A stretch of DNA of 64,000 nt from Candidatus Devosia phytovorans (GCA_029202405.1 CP119312.1:2795001-2859000), one strand, 5' to 3'; shown: positions 15,658 through 23,708, counted from the stretch's first letter. The notes: generated by a model not told the origin, from the letters alone. Made by a program: numbers and translations.

Positions 15658-16325
15658 TGTGCGGCTCCATTGTTCGCGCGGTCCACAATGCGCGAGACCT
15701 GCTTTGCCGTCCAAGCGCCGCCCCTAGCAGTTGGCACCGTCATTTCATTGAGAAGCGCCGCAATCTGGGAAAGGTTCTTCCCCCCGGCCTGTAGCGGGGC
15801 AATCACTTTCAATACGCGCCCATCGTCTTGAGCAGTCTTGATCCGTAGCGCCTCGTTCCGCTTCATGGTCTTGTCTCGCAATCCCCCTAGCTTGGTGCCT
15901 CGTGCCTTCGCGGCCTGTAGCGCCGCCTTGGTGCGCTTCGATATGAAATCCCGTTCCTGCTCGGCCAGAGCCGCATAAATATGCAATTGGAACTTGTCGG
16001 CGTGGGGCATCTGGGCAACCCGTAGGCGCACCTTGGGGTCCTCCATCAGCCCGGATATGAACGATACCTTGCGGCTAAGTCGGTCGAGCTTTGCTACCAA
16101 CAATTCAGCGCCGGTCTCGCGAACCAGCCGGAGCGCCTTCTGTAGCTCGGGGCGATCCTCGGTGGCACCAGAGAGCATATCTTGGAATGCCCCGACGACC
16201 TCATACGGCACTTCCGAGAACTGGTGGAGGAATATGTCGATATCCCGCTGCTGCGCCTCAAGACCAAGACCGGAGCGGCCCTGTTCATCAGTGCTTACCC
16301 GCGTGTAGGTGACGTACTGCCTCAT
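15654..16325 (-). CDS. Serine recombinase (resolvase/invertase family)
   Basis: A 223-residue small serine recombinase. The nucleophile is Ser11 in YTRVSTDEQGRSG. Also visible are the AKLDRLSR motif, the LAEQERDFISKRTKAAL segment leading to the long helix and a C-terminal HTH (SQIAALLNEM...GAWTAKQVSRI). It is cytoplasmic and acts on paired recombination sites. It lacks the zinc-ribbon and coiled-coil tail of large integrases. Two 16-bp direct repeats lie 18-83 bp upstream of its start and may be its site or operator. Confidence 0.93.
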   Translation of the reverse strand: MRQYVTYTRVSTDEQGRSGLGLEAQQRDIDIFLHQFSEVPYEVVGAFQDMLSGATEDRPELQKALRLVRETGAELLVAKLDRLSRKVSFISGLMEDPKVRLRVAQMPHADKFQLHIYAALAEQERDFISKRTKAALQAAKARGTKLGGLRDKTMKRNEALRIKTAQDDGRVLKVIAPLQAGGKNLSQIAALLNEMTVPTARGGAWTAKQVSRIVDRANNGAAQ

Positions 16326-16342
16326 GGTTTGTCATCTGTATC

Positions 16343-16408
16343 CGTTGTGGCTGACAAGGCTTCTAGTTAGGTACTTGTCTAATGTCAACGTTCGTTGTGG
16401 CTGACAAG
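16343..16408. repeat. Two 16-bp direct repeats upstream of the resolvase gene
   Basis: CGTTGTGGCTGACAAG is found at 16343-16358 and 16393-16408, 50 bp apart start to start, i.e. close to five helical turns. Between them is GTACTTGTC, carrying an inverted GACAAG. The position, just upstream of the minus-strand resolvase start, fits a recombination site or autoregulatory operator. Confidence 0.75.
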
Positions 16409-16499
16409 CCGGGTCCACGCAGAGGTCATCGAGCGAGAGCAAGCCCTTGCAAGAGCTGGCTTTCGTCGCTTATCAAAATGACACCGGAGGAAGTTAAGC

Positions 16500-16697
16500 A
16501 TGAGATTTGCGATTGGCTTGGTGATCGGCCTGACGGTCGGCGGCGTCGGCGCGGCGGTTGCCCAGGCTGTTGCTCGGGTGGACACCAACGGGGTGCTTGC
16601 CGGGTACACAGTGCAGAAGGGCAGTGAGACCGTCTGTCGTGACCCTATGGTGTGGAACGATTTCCGTGGGCAAGGCAGCTTCATCGTCTGCGAATAG
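16500..16697 (+). CDS. Small exported or membrane hypothetical protein
   Basis: A 65-residue protein with a good ribosome binding site (CGGAGGAAG, 6-7 bases before the ATG). Residues 1-22 (MRFAIGLVIGLTVGGVGAAV) are hydrophobic and end in AQA, so they could be a signal peptide or an anchor. The mature part has two Cys (ETVCRDP, IVCE) that might pair in the periplasm. It is the only plus-strand cargo gene besides the first integrase. I recognise no family. Confidence 0.6.
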   Translation: MRFAIGLVIGLTVGGVGAAVAQAVARVDTNGVLAGYTVQKGSETVCRDPMVWNDFRGQGSFIVCE

Positions 16698-16800
16698 GTC
16701 GCAACCGGGACTACGTGGGCGAAACCACCCCACCGGGGGGTATCTGACAGCCACGACTGTCGAGTTCTACCCCACGGATTTTTCTGGCATTTTTTGGGCA

Positions 16801-18432
16801 CTAGTACCAAGCTGGCGGGGTCAGGCGCCTATCAAGCCAAATAAGAACTCCGGGCCACGCTCGATACGGAACCGCTGAAACATAGGCAGCAAAGAGCCAA
16901 TCAAGGTCACCGAAAGGAGCCAAAAAGGCGGCCTTTGCCTCCAGCGATCGCCCAGCTTCCAACAGAGACTGCCACTCGTATCGCTGGAACGTATAGGTTC
17001 GCATTTTGCCCTCTTGTGCATATCGCGCGTCGAAGAACGCATCGTCGGGCAATTCAGGCTCCTCGTGAACAACACGAGTGAAAGCGGGCCACAATGCTTT
17101 GCACGTCTGCTTCCAATTCCGGCGCGCTAGGGCAAACACAAATGCCCTCATAAACCATAGGTGCCTTCTCGGATTGTCGTCAAAAACATCATCGTTCGCG
17201 AAGAAGGGATGCCCGGTATTCCTTGCCCAACAATCCTCGAAGTCAAAATATGGCGCAGCCGGTGGGAGAATGCCGTCCATCTGTTCATCGCTCGCATACA
17301 GTACCAATTGGATGTGGTCTCCAAGAGTGCGATCAACGCTGGGGGGTGCCCAAGAGGTGGTCGCCCAAAATCGTACAAGCAATGATGGTAGCGCGCCTTG
17401 GCCCCAGATTTTGGGATGGAGAACGCTCTCTTGCACAAGCGATCGAGCATAGCTGCGTTGATCTTCGTCGCGGATGCGGTCCGTAAGTAAGAGAATTGCC
17501 GCACAGTCGGCCACCATATTCCTACGCTGGAACATGATATCTACCTCCGATAACGCGTCATGTTCCACCCACGTGAGGTCCGGGGCGAGGTCTCGCTCCT
17601 TTGCCTCCAGCACTAGGTCTTTAGCATGGTCGATAACCTGTTCCGCATAGTCGCGAATGAGTTTGCGCCGCTTCTCGATGTCGGCAAACCTGATCGCGTA
17701 CACAGCGGTGACGACCGTGAGCGAAAACAACGCGTGGTGGTTCGCGGTTGCGTACCACGGCGCTTTCATAATTTCCGCCATCAGAAAAAGTGACGTGATG
17801 CTCGCGAGTTTCGCTGGCCCGCTGAATGACTTGTCGGGTGGGGGAATGGCGGCGGCAAGCAAGTTTGTGAATTCTAGTAACTTGGGGGTGTCGCGGCCGT
17901 CCTGTGCGAGATGATTTAGCATCTGCCTGGTACTTTCTGGCGACGTTGGCCACACCCTCCCAGCGGTGCCAATGAACATGCTGATGAGCTTGCCCCGAGC
18001 CCAAACCTCGAAGTGATCGGCGGGACACAGTGGATTTTCAATACGGGCAGTGGCGGTGGTCGAAAACAACACCATTGCCTCTTCATCCACCTCGCCATTG
18101 GTGACAAACACGGCCGTGTGCCGTTCCCCTTTGCTACGTTTGTGAGGCGGAAACACTGGCACTTCCAATAGCTCGGTAAGCTGCACCAAATGGCCCGCCG
18201 CCTCGCTCTTCTTTAGGCGACCACCGGGATGACCTTTCAGTTGGAAACAGTAAAGCCCCCCTTCCGGGCTTCGGGCGATTACGTCTTTGCCGTACTCCAA
18301 GGCCGCATGACGTGTATTGTGGAGAATGTTCCAGCCAGCCGAGACCAGCATCTGGACAAAGGCTGGCTGATATCGCCGTTCACCTTGGTTATCCAACCAG
18401 TACTCGATCTGCCTCTCGATGAAGGTGGTCAT
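16801..18432 (-). CDS. Restriction-like (PD-(D/E)XK) N-terminal domain in a large unknown protein
   Basis: A 543-residue protein. Near the N-terminus, ALEYGKDVIARSPEGG then LYCFQLKGHPGG has the layout of an Mrr/restriction-type nuclease core (Glu46, Asp50, Gln64-x-Lys66). A hydrophobic stretch in the middle (IMKAPWYATANHHALFSLTV then VTAVYAIRF) may be buried or membrane-linked. The rest is helical and unknown. The start at 18432 has GGAAG 5 bases upstream; the frame extends to 18504. Its start lies inside the gene 18389-18973, overlapping by 44 bp, so the two look like a coupled pair. A nuclease effector is plausible; activity is not proven by the motif alone. Confidence 0.72.
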   Translation of the reverse strand: MTTFIERQIEYWLDNQGERRYQPAFVQMLVSAGWNILHNTRHAALEYGKDVIARSPEGGLYCFQLKGHPGGRLKKSEAAGHLVQLTELLEVPVFPPHKRSKGERHTAVFVTNGEVDEEAMVLFSTTATARIENPLCPADHFEVWARGKLISMFIGTAGRVWPTSPESTRQMLNHLAQDGRDTPKLLEFTNLLAAAIPPPDKSFSGPAKLASITSLFLMAEIMKAPWYATANHHALFSLTVVTAVYAIRFADIEKRRKLIRDYAEQVIDHAKDLVLEAKERDLAPDLTWVEHDALSEVDIMFQRRNMVADCAAILLLTDRIRDEDQRSYARSLVQESVLHPKIWGQGALPSLLVRFWATTSWAPPSVDRTLGDHIQLVLYASDEQMDGILPPAAPYFDFEDCWARNTGHPFFANDDVFDDNPRRHLWFMRAFVFALARRNWKQTCKALWPAFTRVVHEEPELPDDAFFDARYAQEGKMRTYTFQRYEWQSLLEAGRSLEAKAAFLAPFGDLDWLFAAYVSAVPYRAWPGVLIWLDRRLTPPAWY

Positions 18433-18973
18433 GGTACTTCCGGGCATAGAGAACTTCAAATCGCCGTCGGAGGTTAGTGTCCATGAGGACTTCGCGAAAG
18501 GCACCTTCTACGTCTGCCCCGCCAAAAAACTCGGGGGGGCGCCAGTTTCCAAAAGGGTCGAAGCTCCACTCAACCGTTTCCAGCGATTGAAGAAGCAAAT
18601 CTCCGTCAAACTTTCGACCGCCGCCATCAACGACTTGGCCTGTGCCTTCTGTTGTTTCGTCCAACTTACGGACTAGGAGCTTCACGAACTCCCCGGCCAT
18701 TTGACTGGCCAGATCGTGTAGCGTTTCGTCAACCTTTTGCAGAGTGAATTTTGCCAACGTGGTCCGGCGGAAGACGAACTCTGCACTCGCCTTGCTCACT
18801 TCGCTTATGTCCTCCGTGTGGTCGTGCCGGATCATGTGAGAGCCGGTGCCCTCAAACTGCCGATGCTTGTCGATCTTATTGTACAGCGGAAACGCACGAC
18901 CAATGAGCGCGTCGATCCTTTGGCGATTGAGCGTCTCTCGACGGTTCACAATCCGGGAGAATGTGGGCAGCAT
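18389..18973 (-). CDS. Hypothetical partner of the nuclease-like protein
   Basis: A 194-residue soluble, mostly helical protein without a motif I know. It begins MLPTFSRIVNRRETLNRQRI and has a region EFVKLLVRKLDETTEGTGQV in the middle. The start at 18973 has GGAG 9 bases upstream; an ATG at 19066 would add an unlikely 31 residues. It overlaps the nuclease-like gene downstream by 44 bp and is the last gene before attR. It could be a sensor, inhibitor or specificity partner. Confidence 0.65.
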   Translation of the reverse strand: MLPTFSRIVNRRETLNRQRIDALIGRAFPLYNKIDKHRQFEGTGSHMIRHDHTEDISEVSKASAEFVFRRTTLAKFTLQKVDETLHDLASQMAGEFVKLLVRKLDETTEGTGQVVDGGGRKFDGDLLLQSLETVEWSFDPFGNWRPPEFFGGADVEGAFREVLMDTNLRRRFEVLYARKYHDHLHREADRVLVG

Positions 18974-19065
18974 GGCGAAACTCCAACCAAGAACAAGAAT
19001 ACACATTCGCAGGTGGTCGAAATAGCACTCGGCTTGAAGCCGCGAGGCTTGACCAAGGATGCACA

Positions 19066-19079
19066 CCGTTGATACACAG
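19066..19079 (+). repeat. Subterminal 14-bp direct repeat, right copy
   Basis: CCGTTGATACACAG, the same 14 bp as at 7237-7250, in the same orientation and at a similar distance (61 bp) from the attachment repeat. Confidence 0.55.
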
Positions 19080-19140
19080 AGGCCATTCGAGAAGTCGATT
19101 TAGTCAATAAAATCAATCATCCTTTGCCGTGGCGGCTAAA

Positions 19141-19163
19141 TTCAATCCTGTCCGGCAGCACCA
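19141..19163 (+). repeat. attR: 23-bp copy of the tRNA-Thr 3' end
   Basis: A perfect copy of 7159-7181 without the rest of a tRNA in front of it; the bases upstream do not fold into the missing arms. It marks the right end of the integrated element and, after excision, would restore the original tRNA locus. Confidence 0.9.
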
Positions 19164-19238
19164 GTTTTCCGATTTTTTGCAGATGGGTTTACGCGCCGTC
19201 GCCGGTTTGTGCGGGCGCCCCAGCTTGGTCCGGCGGAA

Positions 19239-20135
19239 TCAGCGCAGGTAGTCGAGGAGCGACAGCGACTGGATCTTGGCGAGGGCGGCGTAGGAGGCCT
19301 GGAGCTGGGCTTCGTAACTGGTCAGCTGGGCGGCGATCTCGGTGACGTCGACATCGCGCAGAGAGACGATCTGCTCGCTGTAGAAGGCGGTGAGGTCCTG
19401 CTGGTGGGCGACGGCGCGTTCGAGGCCGGCGGCGGCCGTGGAGACGCGTCCCAGGCTGTCGGCGACCCCGTCGACGGCCTGGCCGAGCAGGTCGTAGGCC
19501 GCGGTCAGATCGGTGCTGTCGGTGGCGCTGGCCAGTTGGGTGAGGGCGGCGAAGGCCTGGGCGAAGGCCATGTCGCCGGCGGTGACGCCATAGGATATGG
19601 CCTGTTGCTCGGACACGCGGGCGGAGAGATGTTCGGCATTGCCAGTATAGTAGCTGGTATCGGCCACCTCCCCCGTCAGGTCCTCGTCAAGGCTCACGGG
19701 CGCGGTTTCGGTGGCGGTGCCGGCAAAGAGGTAGCGGTCGCCCAGGCGGGTGTTGAGCAGGCTTGCCAGTTCCTCGATGGCCTGGCTGGCGTTGGCCGCG
19801 AGGCTGGCAATGGCGCTGTCGCTGATCCCCGTGCCGGTGACGCCGGCGACCTGGGTACGGGTGCTGGTCAGAAGGTCGTTGATCGATTGGAGGGCAGCAT
19901 AGATGGCGTCGGTATCGGCCAAGGCGCTGGTGGCACTCGCCTGGTAGCGGGCGGCGCGCTCGGCGGTGACTTCGAGGTCGACCAGCTTGCGCGCATCGGT
20001 GCCGAGGCCGCCATAGTCGGTCGACTTGAGGCCCGATGCCTGCTGGAGCTGCATATTGGCCATGCGCGACTGCGTCTGCATCGAGGCATCGAGCATCTGG
20101 CGGTTCATGGCAAAGGTGGCGACGCGGTTGATCAT
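19239..20135 (-). CDS. flgL: Flagellar hook-filament junction protein FlgL
   Basis: A 298-residue secreted junction protein joining hook and filament (HAP3). It shares the flagellin fold: N-terminal helical D0/D1 (INRVATFAMNRQMLDASMQT) with the GLGTDARKLVDLE segment and a C-terminal helix (LTSYEAQLQASYAALAKIQS then LSLLDYLR). It overlaps flgK by four bases (ATGA) and ends the flagellar group, 76 bp from attR. Confidence 0.9.
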   Translation of the reverse strand: MINRVATFAMNRQMLDASMQTQSRMANMQLQQASGLKSTDYGGLGTDARKLVDLEVTAERAARYQASATSALADTDAIYAALQSINDLLTSTRTQVAGVTGTGISDSAIASLAANASQAIEELASLLNTRLGDRYLFAGTATETAPVSLDEDLTGEVADTSYYTGNAEHLSARVSEQQAISYGVTAGDMAFAQAFAALTQLASATDSTDLTAAYDLLGQAVDGVADSLGRVSTAAAGLERAVAHQQDLTAFYSEQIVSLRDVDVTEIAAQLTSYEAQLQASYAALAKIQSLSLLDYLR

Positions 20136-21475
20136 GCCGATTGCGCCGCGCTGAGCAGGCTGTCGAACATGGCGTTGAGCGTGGTCAGGATCTGCGCGGC
20201 CACGGCATAATATTGCTCCAGCTCGGCCAGCCGTGCGGTTTCCTCGTCGACATTGACGCCGGTGAGCGAACTCATGGCGTCCTGATAGCCGGTGAGAGCG
20301 GTGCTGGCATTTTCGGCGCGTGCGGTGGCCGTGGAGGAAGCCGTCGCGGCAAGGCCCAGAATGGTCGAGGCGTAGTCGGCGAAGGAACTGGTCCCGGCGC
20401 CGATCTGGCCGGAGGCCGCGAAGGTCCAGTCGCCGGTGATGGCGTCGGAGAGGCTTTGGGCAGTGCCGGCAGGCAGCAGGTCGGGATTGGCGAGGATGTC
20501 GGCGGATACGGCGATGCTGGTGGCACCCGAGCCGGTGAGCAGCTCGTCGCCATAGGCCGTGTTGATGCTATTGATCAAGCCGGCTGCCAGGGTATCGAGC
20601 ATGTCGGCCATGGCCGGGAGCACGCTGTCGCGCTGGTCGAGCAGGGCGCCGATGGTGCCGCCAGTGATCGAAACCGCCTGGCCATTGACGGTGATGGCGC
20701 CGAAGACCGTGTCCGCCGTGGCGGCAGCGGCCGGATCATAGGAGAGCAGGTTAAGGCTGTTGCCGACAAGGATGGTGCCCGACCTGGTGCCGACCAGCAT
20801 GGCGCCTTCGGCATTGACCGAATAGGCAATGTCGAGCTGGCCAGCGACGGTCTGCAGCGCCAGGTTGCGTTGGTCCTCGAGATCGGCCGTGCTTTGGCCG
20901 CTGTTTTTGGCCGAAACGATCTGGGTGTTGAGCGCGGCAATGGTTTCGAGCGCCTGGTTGACCGTATCGACGCTGTCGGCGATGCCTGTGTCGGCCTGGC
21001 CGCGCAGGGTCTGGATAGCGCTGCCGGTGCTGCGCAGGCTGGAGGTTACGGCGTCGAGCGCGGCGACCAGTTCGGCCTTGGCGGTGGCCGAATTGGGCGA
21101 GGCGACAAGATCGCTGGCGGCGGTTTCAAGATCGGCCAGCATTTGCGCCAACGAGGTGCCGGAGCCGTCGCTGCTCGATGTCGAGCCCATCAGGGCCTGC
21201 ACCTGGCTGGCGAAATCGGCCATGGTGGTGGCATTGCTGGCCTTGCTGGTCGAGGCGACGATGTCGGCCAGCAGGTATTTGTCAACATTGCTGGCAATGG
21301 AGGACACCGAGACGCCGGTGCCCAGAGTGCCGGTGAGCGTTGTGACCTGAGTGGAGGTCTTGGCCGAATAGCCGGCGGTATCGGCATTGGCGATATTGAA
21401 TGCCGCCAGCTGCGTCCGCACCTGGGAGGCGCTGAGCGCACTATAGGCCGTGGAGCGGATGGCGCTGAACGACAT
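20132..21475 (-). CDS. flgK: Flagellar hook-associated protein FlgK
   Basis: The 447-residue HAP1 sits between hook and FlgL. It starts MSFSAIRSTAYSALSASQVR, with the rod/hook-family FNIANADTAGYSAKT motif (the N-A-x-T-x-G-Y pattern of axial proteins), and ends in helical segments (LEQYYAVAAQILTTLNAMFD). It is Ser/Thr/Ala-rich and Cys-free, as expected for exported axial proteins. Slightly shorter than enterobacterial FlgK (about 550), normal for Rhizobiales. Confidence 0.92.
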   Translation of the reverse strand: MSFSAIRSTAYSALSASQVRTQLAAFNIANADTAGYSAKTSTQVTTLTGTLGTGVSVSSIASNVDKYLLADIVASTSKASNATTMADFASQVQALMGSTSSSDGSGTSLAQMLADLETAASDLVASPNSATAKAELVAALDAVTSSLRSTGSAIQTLRGQADTGIADSVDTVNQALETIAALNTQIVSAKNSGQSTADLEDQRNLALQTVAGQLDIAYSVNAEGAMLVGTRSGTILVGNSLNLLSYDPAAAATADTVFGAITVNGQAVSITGGTIGALLDQRDSVLPAMADMLDTLAAGLINSINTAYGDELLTGSGATSIAVSADILANPDLLPAGTAQSLSDAITGDWTFAASGQIGAGTSSFADYASTILGLAATASSTATARAENASTALTGYQDAMSSLTGVNVDEETARLAELEQYYAVAAQILTTLNAMFDSLLSAAQSA

Positions 21476-21486
21476 GGTCGTGCCCG

Positions 21487-21921
21487 TCAGGCCAGGCGGC
21501 CGCCCTGCGAGGGCTGGCTGTCGGCCTGCAGGCGTCCGGTGTTGGAATAGGGGCCGGGGCGGGTCTCCTGCTGGCGGAGGGCCCGCATGATGGCGTCGAC
21601 GCGGCGGCGGGTGGACACCAGAGCGCCACGCAACCGGTCGGCATTTTCGGCCATGATGGCGGTGAGGGCCTGGCCGCGCTCGACAAGGCGCTGGCGCAGC
21701 TCGAGCGGCGCAGCCGGATCGAGCGGAATTCCCGAACGGACGAGCCGGACGTGATGCTCAAGCTCGCGACCCAGCCGGGTCTTGTCGCGCATCGTACTGG
21801 CGAGGGCGGCGGGTGCACCGCTTGCCAGGGCATCATTTTCTTCGGTCACGACGGCGATCAGCTGGTCGACCAGAACCAGCATGGTTTCGACCGGGACAAT
21901 CCTGGGCATGTCATCGTTCAT
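21487..21921 (-). CDS. FlgN-like flagellar export chaperone (tentative)
   Basis: A 144-residue helical protein with no signal peptide, lying directly upstream of flgK (11 bp). FlgN chaperones bind FlgK and FlgL in the cytoplasm before export and have this size and long-helix make-up (VETMLVLVDQLIAVVTEEND, LVERGQALTAIMAENADRLR). The position and helix pattern support the call; sequence similarity is too weak to be sure. It overlaps the 71-residue gene upstream by four bases. Confidence 0.62.
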   Translation of the reverse strand: MNDDMPRIVPVETMLVLVDQLIAVVTEENDALASGAPAALASTMRDKTRLGRELEHHVRLVRSGIPLDPAAPLELRQRLVERGQALTAIMAENADRLRGALVSTRRRVDAIMRALRQQETRPGPYSNTGRLQADSQPSQGGRLA

Positions 21922-22133
21922 TTGGGAAACTCCCCATAGGCTACGAGGGCGTGGCGGCGCAGCCGTCCGGTGTCCAGTTTGAGGCGGATTGCCTGCTGCT
22001 CGCCGACGAGGCGATCGCGCAGGGCGGTAAGGCGTTGCTGCAGGTCGAGGGCGGCCAGCCGGTCGCCTGAGCCCGGGGCGAGGGCGGCGATCTCGCCCTG
22101 CAGGCGCCGGAGCAGATGAAGCTGGTTATCCAT
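21918..22133 (-). CDS. Small helical protein between flgE and the FlgN-like gene
   Basis: A 71-residue, basic, leucine-rich protein (LHLLRRLQGEIAALAPGSGD), probably one or two amphipathic helices. Its start touches the flgE stop (TGATG) and its end overlaps the FlgN-like gene by four bases, so it is clearly part of the flagellar operon. No family recognised; a flagellar chaperone or assembly role is inferred only from location. Confidence 0.65.
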   Translation of the reverse strand: MDNQLHLLRRLQGEIAALAPGSGDRLAALDLQQRLTALRDRLVGEQQAIRLKLDTGRLRRHALVAYGEFPK

Positions 22134-23395
22134 CAGCGCACCGCGCTGATCAGCGTATCGAACATGGCATTGGCCGCAGTGATGGCCTGGGCAGCGCTGG
22201 AATAGGCTTGCTGCGCCGCCATCATGCGCGAGAATTCCGAATTGGTGTCGGTCGTGCTGGCTTCGAGCTGGCTGCCGAAGATCGTGCCGGCACCATCCTG
22301 GCCCGAGAGCTTGAAGGTGGCCGAACCCGATGCATTGTTGGCCGAATACAATCCGCCCGACTGGGCCGTCAGCCCGTTGGTATTGGAGAAGGTGGCGACG
22401 GCCACCTTGTAGACGGCGATCTGGGTGCCATTGGAATAGCTGGCGAAGACGGTGCCGTCGTCGCCGATATCGATGCCCGAGAGGCTCCCGTAGCGCATGC
22501 CGTCCTGGGTCGAGGTCACGCTGACCGTGGGTGTGGATGCGCTGCTCGAATATTGGCTGAGCCCGCTGGCCGAACCGGCCTCGCCCAGGTTGAGCGTGAC
22601 GGCGCTGGTGGCAGCGCCCGTGGTCCAGCCAGCAATGGTCAGGGACGGGGTGGCCGGAGAGGTCGAGGCGAGGGTGCCGTCGTCGTTGAAATTGACCGTG
22701 ATGTCGCTGCTGGTGACCGAGCCGATGGCCTGGGTCGGATCGCTGGACAGCGTGGGATCGCTGAAGGCGATGCTCCAGGTATTTTCTGCCGTCTTGGTCC
22801 AGGTCACCGTCGTGGTGGCGGCCGTGCCGAGCGAGTCATAAAGCTCGAGCGAACTGGTGAAGGTTGCGCCGACCTCGGCTTCCGCCGGCAGGTTCGCCGT
22901 CATGCTGGATGTGGTGGTGGCCGCTGCAACGGAGGCGATGCCATCGGTGTCGATGGCGCTCAGGCTGCTGGCGCTGGTGCCGCCGATGACGTTGCCGCTG
23001 GCATCGGTCTTCCAGCCCTGCAGGTAATAGCCGTTGTTGACGAGGTAGCCTTCAGAATCGACCGTGAACTCGCCGTTGCGGGTGTAGAGCAGGTCGCTGC
23101 TATTGCTGTCACCGGCGACCACGAACATGCCATTGCCCGAAATCGCCATGTTGGTGGAGACAGTGGACGTGGTGAGCAGGCCCTGGAGATCCACATTGGA
23201 GCGGGCCGAACTGATGACGCCGCCGGTCGAGGTCGTCTTGGTGGCGGTACCGGTGACGAGGCTGGCGAAGCTGGTGTCGCCGGACTTGTAGCCAACGGTC
23301 GAGGAGTTGGCGAGGTTGTTGGAAACGGAGGCCAGGGCCGCGCTTTGCGCGTTAAGACCCGAGACGGCCGAGCTGATCGCGGCTGAAAGGCTCAT
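22133..23395 (-). CDS. flgE: Flagellar hook protein FlgE
   Basis: A 420-residue axial protein forming the hook. N-terminal MSLSAAISSAVSGLNAQSAA followed by LASVSNNLANSSTVGYKSG is the FlgE/FlgF/FlgG signature; the C-terminus (FSRMMAAQQAYSSAAQAITA) is the matching coiled-coil helix. The middle is variable and Thr/Ser-rich. The start at 23395 is chosen over 23428 because it yields the family MSL start. It follows flgD by 10 bp. Confidence 0.95.
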   Translation of the reverse strand: MSLSAAISSAVSGLNAQSAALASVSNNLANSSTVGYKSGDTSFASLVTGTATKTTSTGGVISSARSNVDLQGLLTTSTVSTNMAISGNGMFVVAGDSNSSDLLYTRNGEFTVDSEGYLVNNGYYLQGWKTDASGNVIGGTSASSLSAIDTDGIASVAAATTTSSMTANLPAEAEVGATFTSSLELYDSLGTAATTTVTWTKTAENTWSIAFSDPTLSSDPTQAIGSVTSSDITVNFNDDGTLASTSPATPSLTIAGWTTGAATSAVTLNLGEAGSASGLSQYSSSASTPTVSVTSTQDGMRYGSLSGIDIGDDGTVFASYSNGTQIAVYKVAVATFSNTNGLTAQSGGLYSANNASGSATFKLSGQDGAGTIFGSQLEASTTDTNSEFSRMMAAQQAYSSAAQAITAANAMFDTLISAVR

Positions 23396-23405
23396 ATCCC
23401 TGGCC

Positions 23406-23678
23406 TCAGACCGTGATGTCCAGGGCACTGGTCAGATTGTCCAGCTTGGTGCTGATGGCGCTCAGCGTCTCATTGACCTGCGCCTGCTGGCCATAGTTGG
23501 CATAGCTCAGCATCTGGTCGAGCACCTTATCGGTGCTGGTCGGCTCGAGCGGATTCTGGTTCTGCAGCTGTTCAACCAGCAGGGAGAGGAAATCCTCCTG
23601 CGAGAAGCTGGTGCTGGACGCGCTCGTCGTGCTGGAAGTGTAGGTTGTTGCCGTCGACGAAACTGCCGAAACGCTCAT
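23406..23678 (-). CDS. flgD: Short FlgD-like hook-capping protein
   Basis: Only 90 residues. Residues 25-70 (FSQEDFLSLLVEQLQNQNPL then EPTSTDKVLDQMLSYANYGQ) match the conserved N-terminal part of FlgD, the cap needed for hook assembly. Rhizobial FlgD is usually 130-160 residues and enterobacterial about 230, so the C-terminal domains are absent. It sits immediately before flgE, its expected place. No downstream fragment with FlgD features was seen, so this looks like a reduced protein and not a frameshift. Confidence 0.8.
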   Translation of the reverse strand: MSVSAVSSTATTYTSSTTSASSTSFSQEDFLSLLVEQLQNQNPLEPTSTDKVLDQMLSYANYGQQAQVNETLSAISTKLDNLTSALDITV

Positions 23679-23708
23679 CTGGTCCTCGCATCGCGCCGGA
23701 GGCGCATG

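Larger units (their letters stand above)
7182..19163. mobile_element. 12-kb integrative element in tRNA-Thr
   Basis: The element is bounded by the tRNA 3' end and its 23-bp copy. Next to attL is a tyrosine integrase reading inward. The interior holds a second tyrosine recombinase, a serine recombinase, RNase HI, HTH proteins, nuclease-like proteins and unknowns, all without housekeeping function. Murein, flagellar and other core genes resume directly outside. No conjugation, capsid, tail or replication genes were seen, so it is not an evident prophage or ICE; it looks like a genomic island or a satellite dependent on other elements for transfer. Confidence 0.88.

Noticed and set aside
7182..19163. 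Prophage or conjugative element
   Set aside because: No capsid, tail, terminase, lysis, relaxase or type IV secretion gene was seen.
20141..21550. 469-codon plus-strand frame opposite flgK
   Set aside because: Shadow of flgK; same low-complexity composition as other antisense frames.
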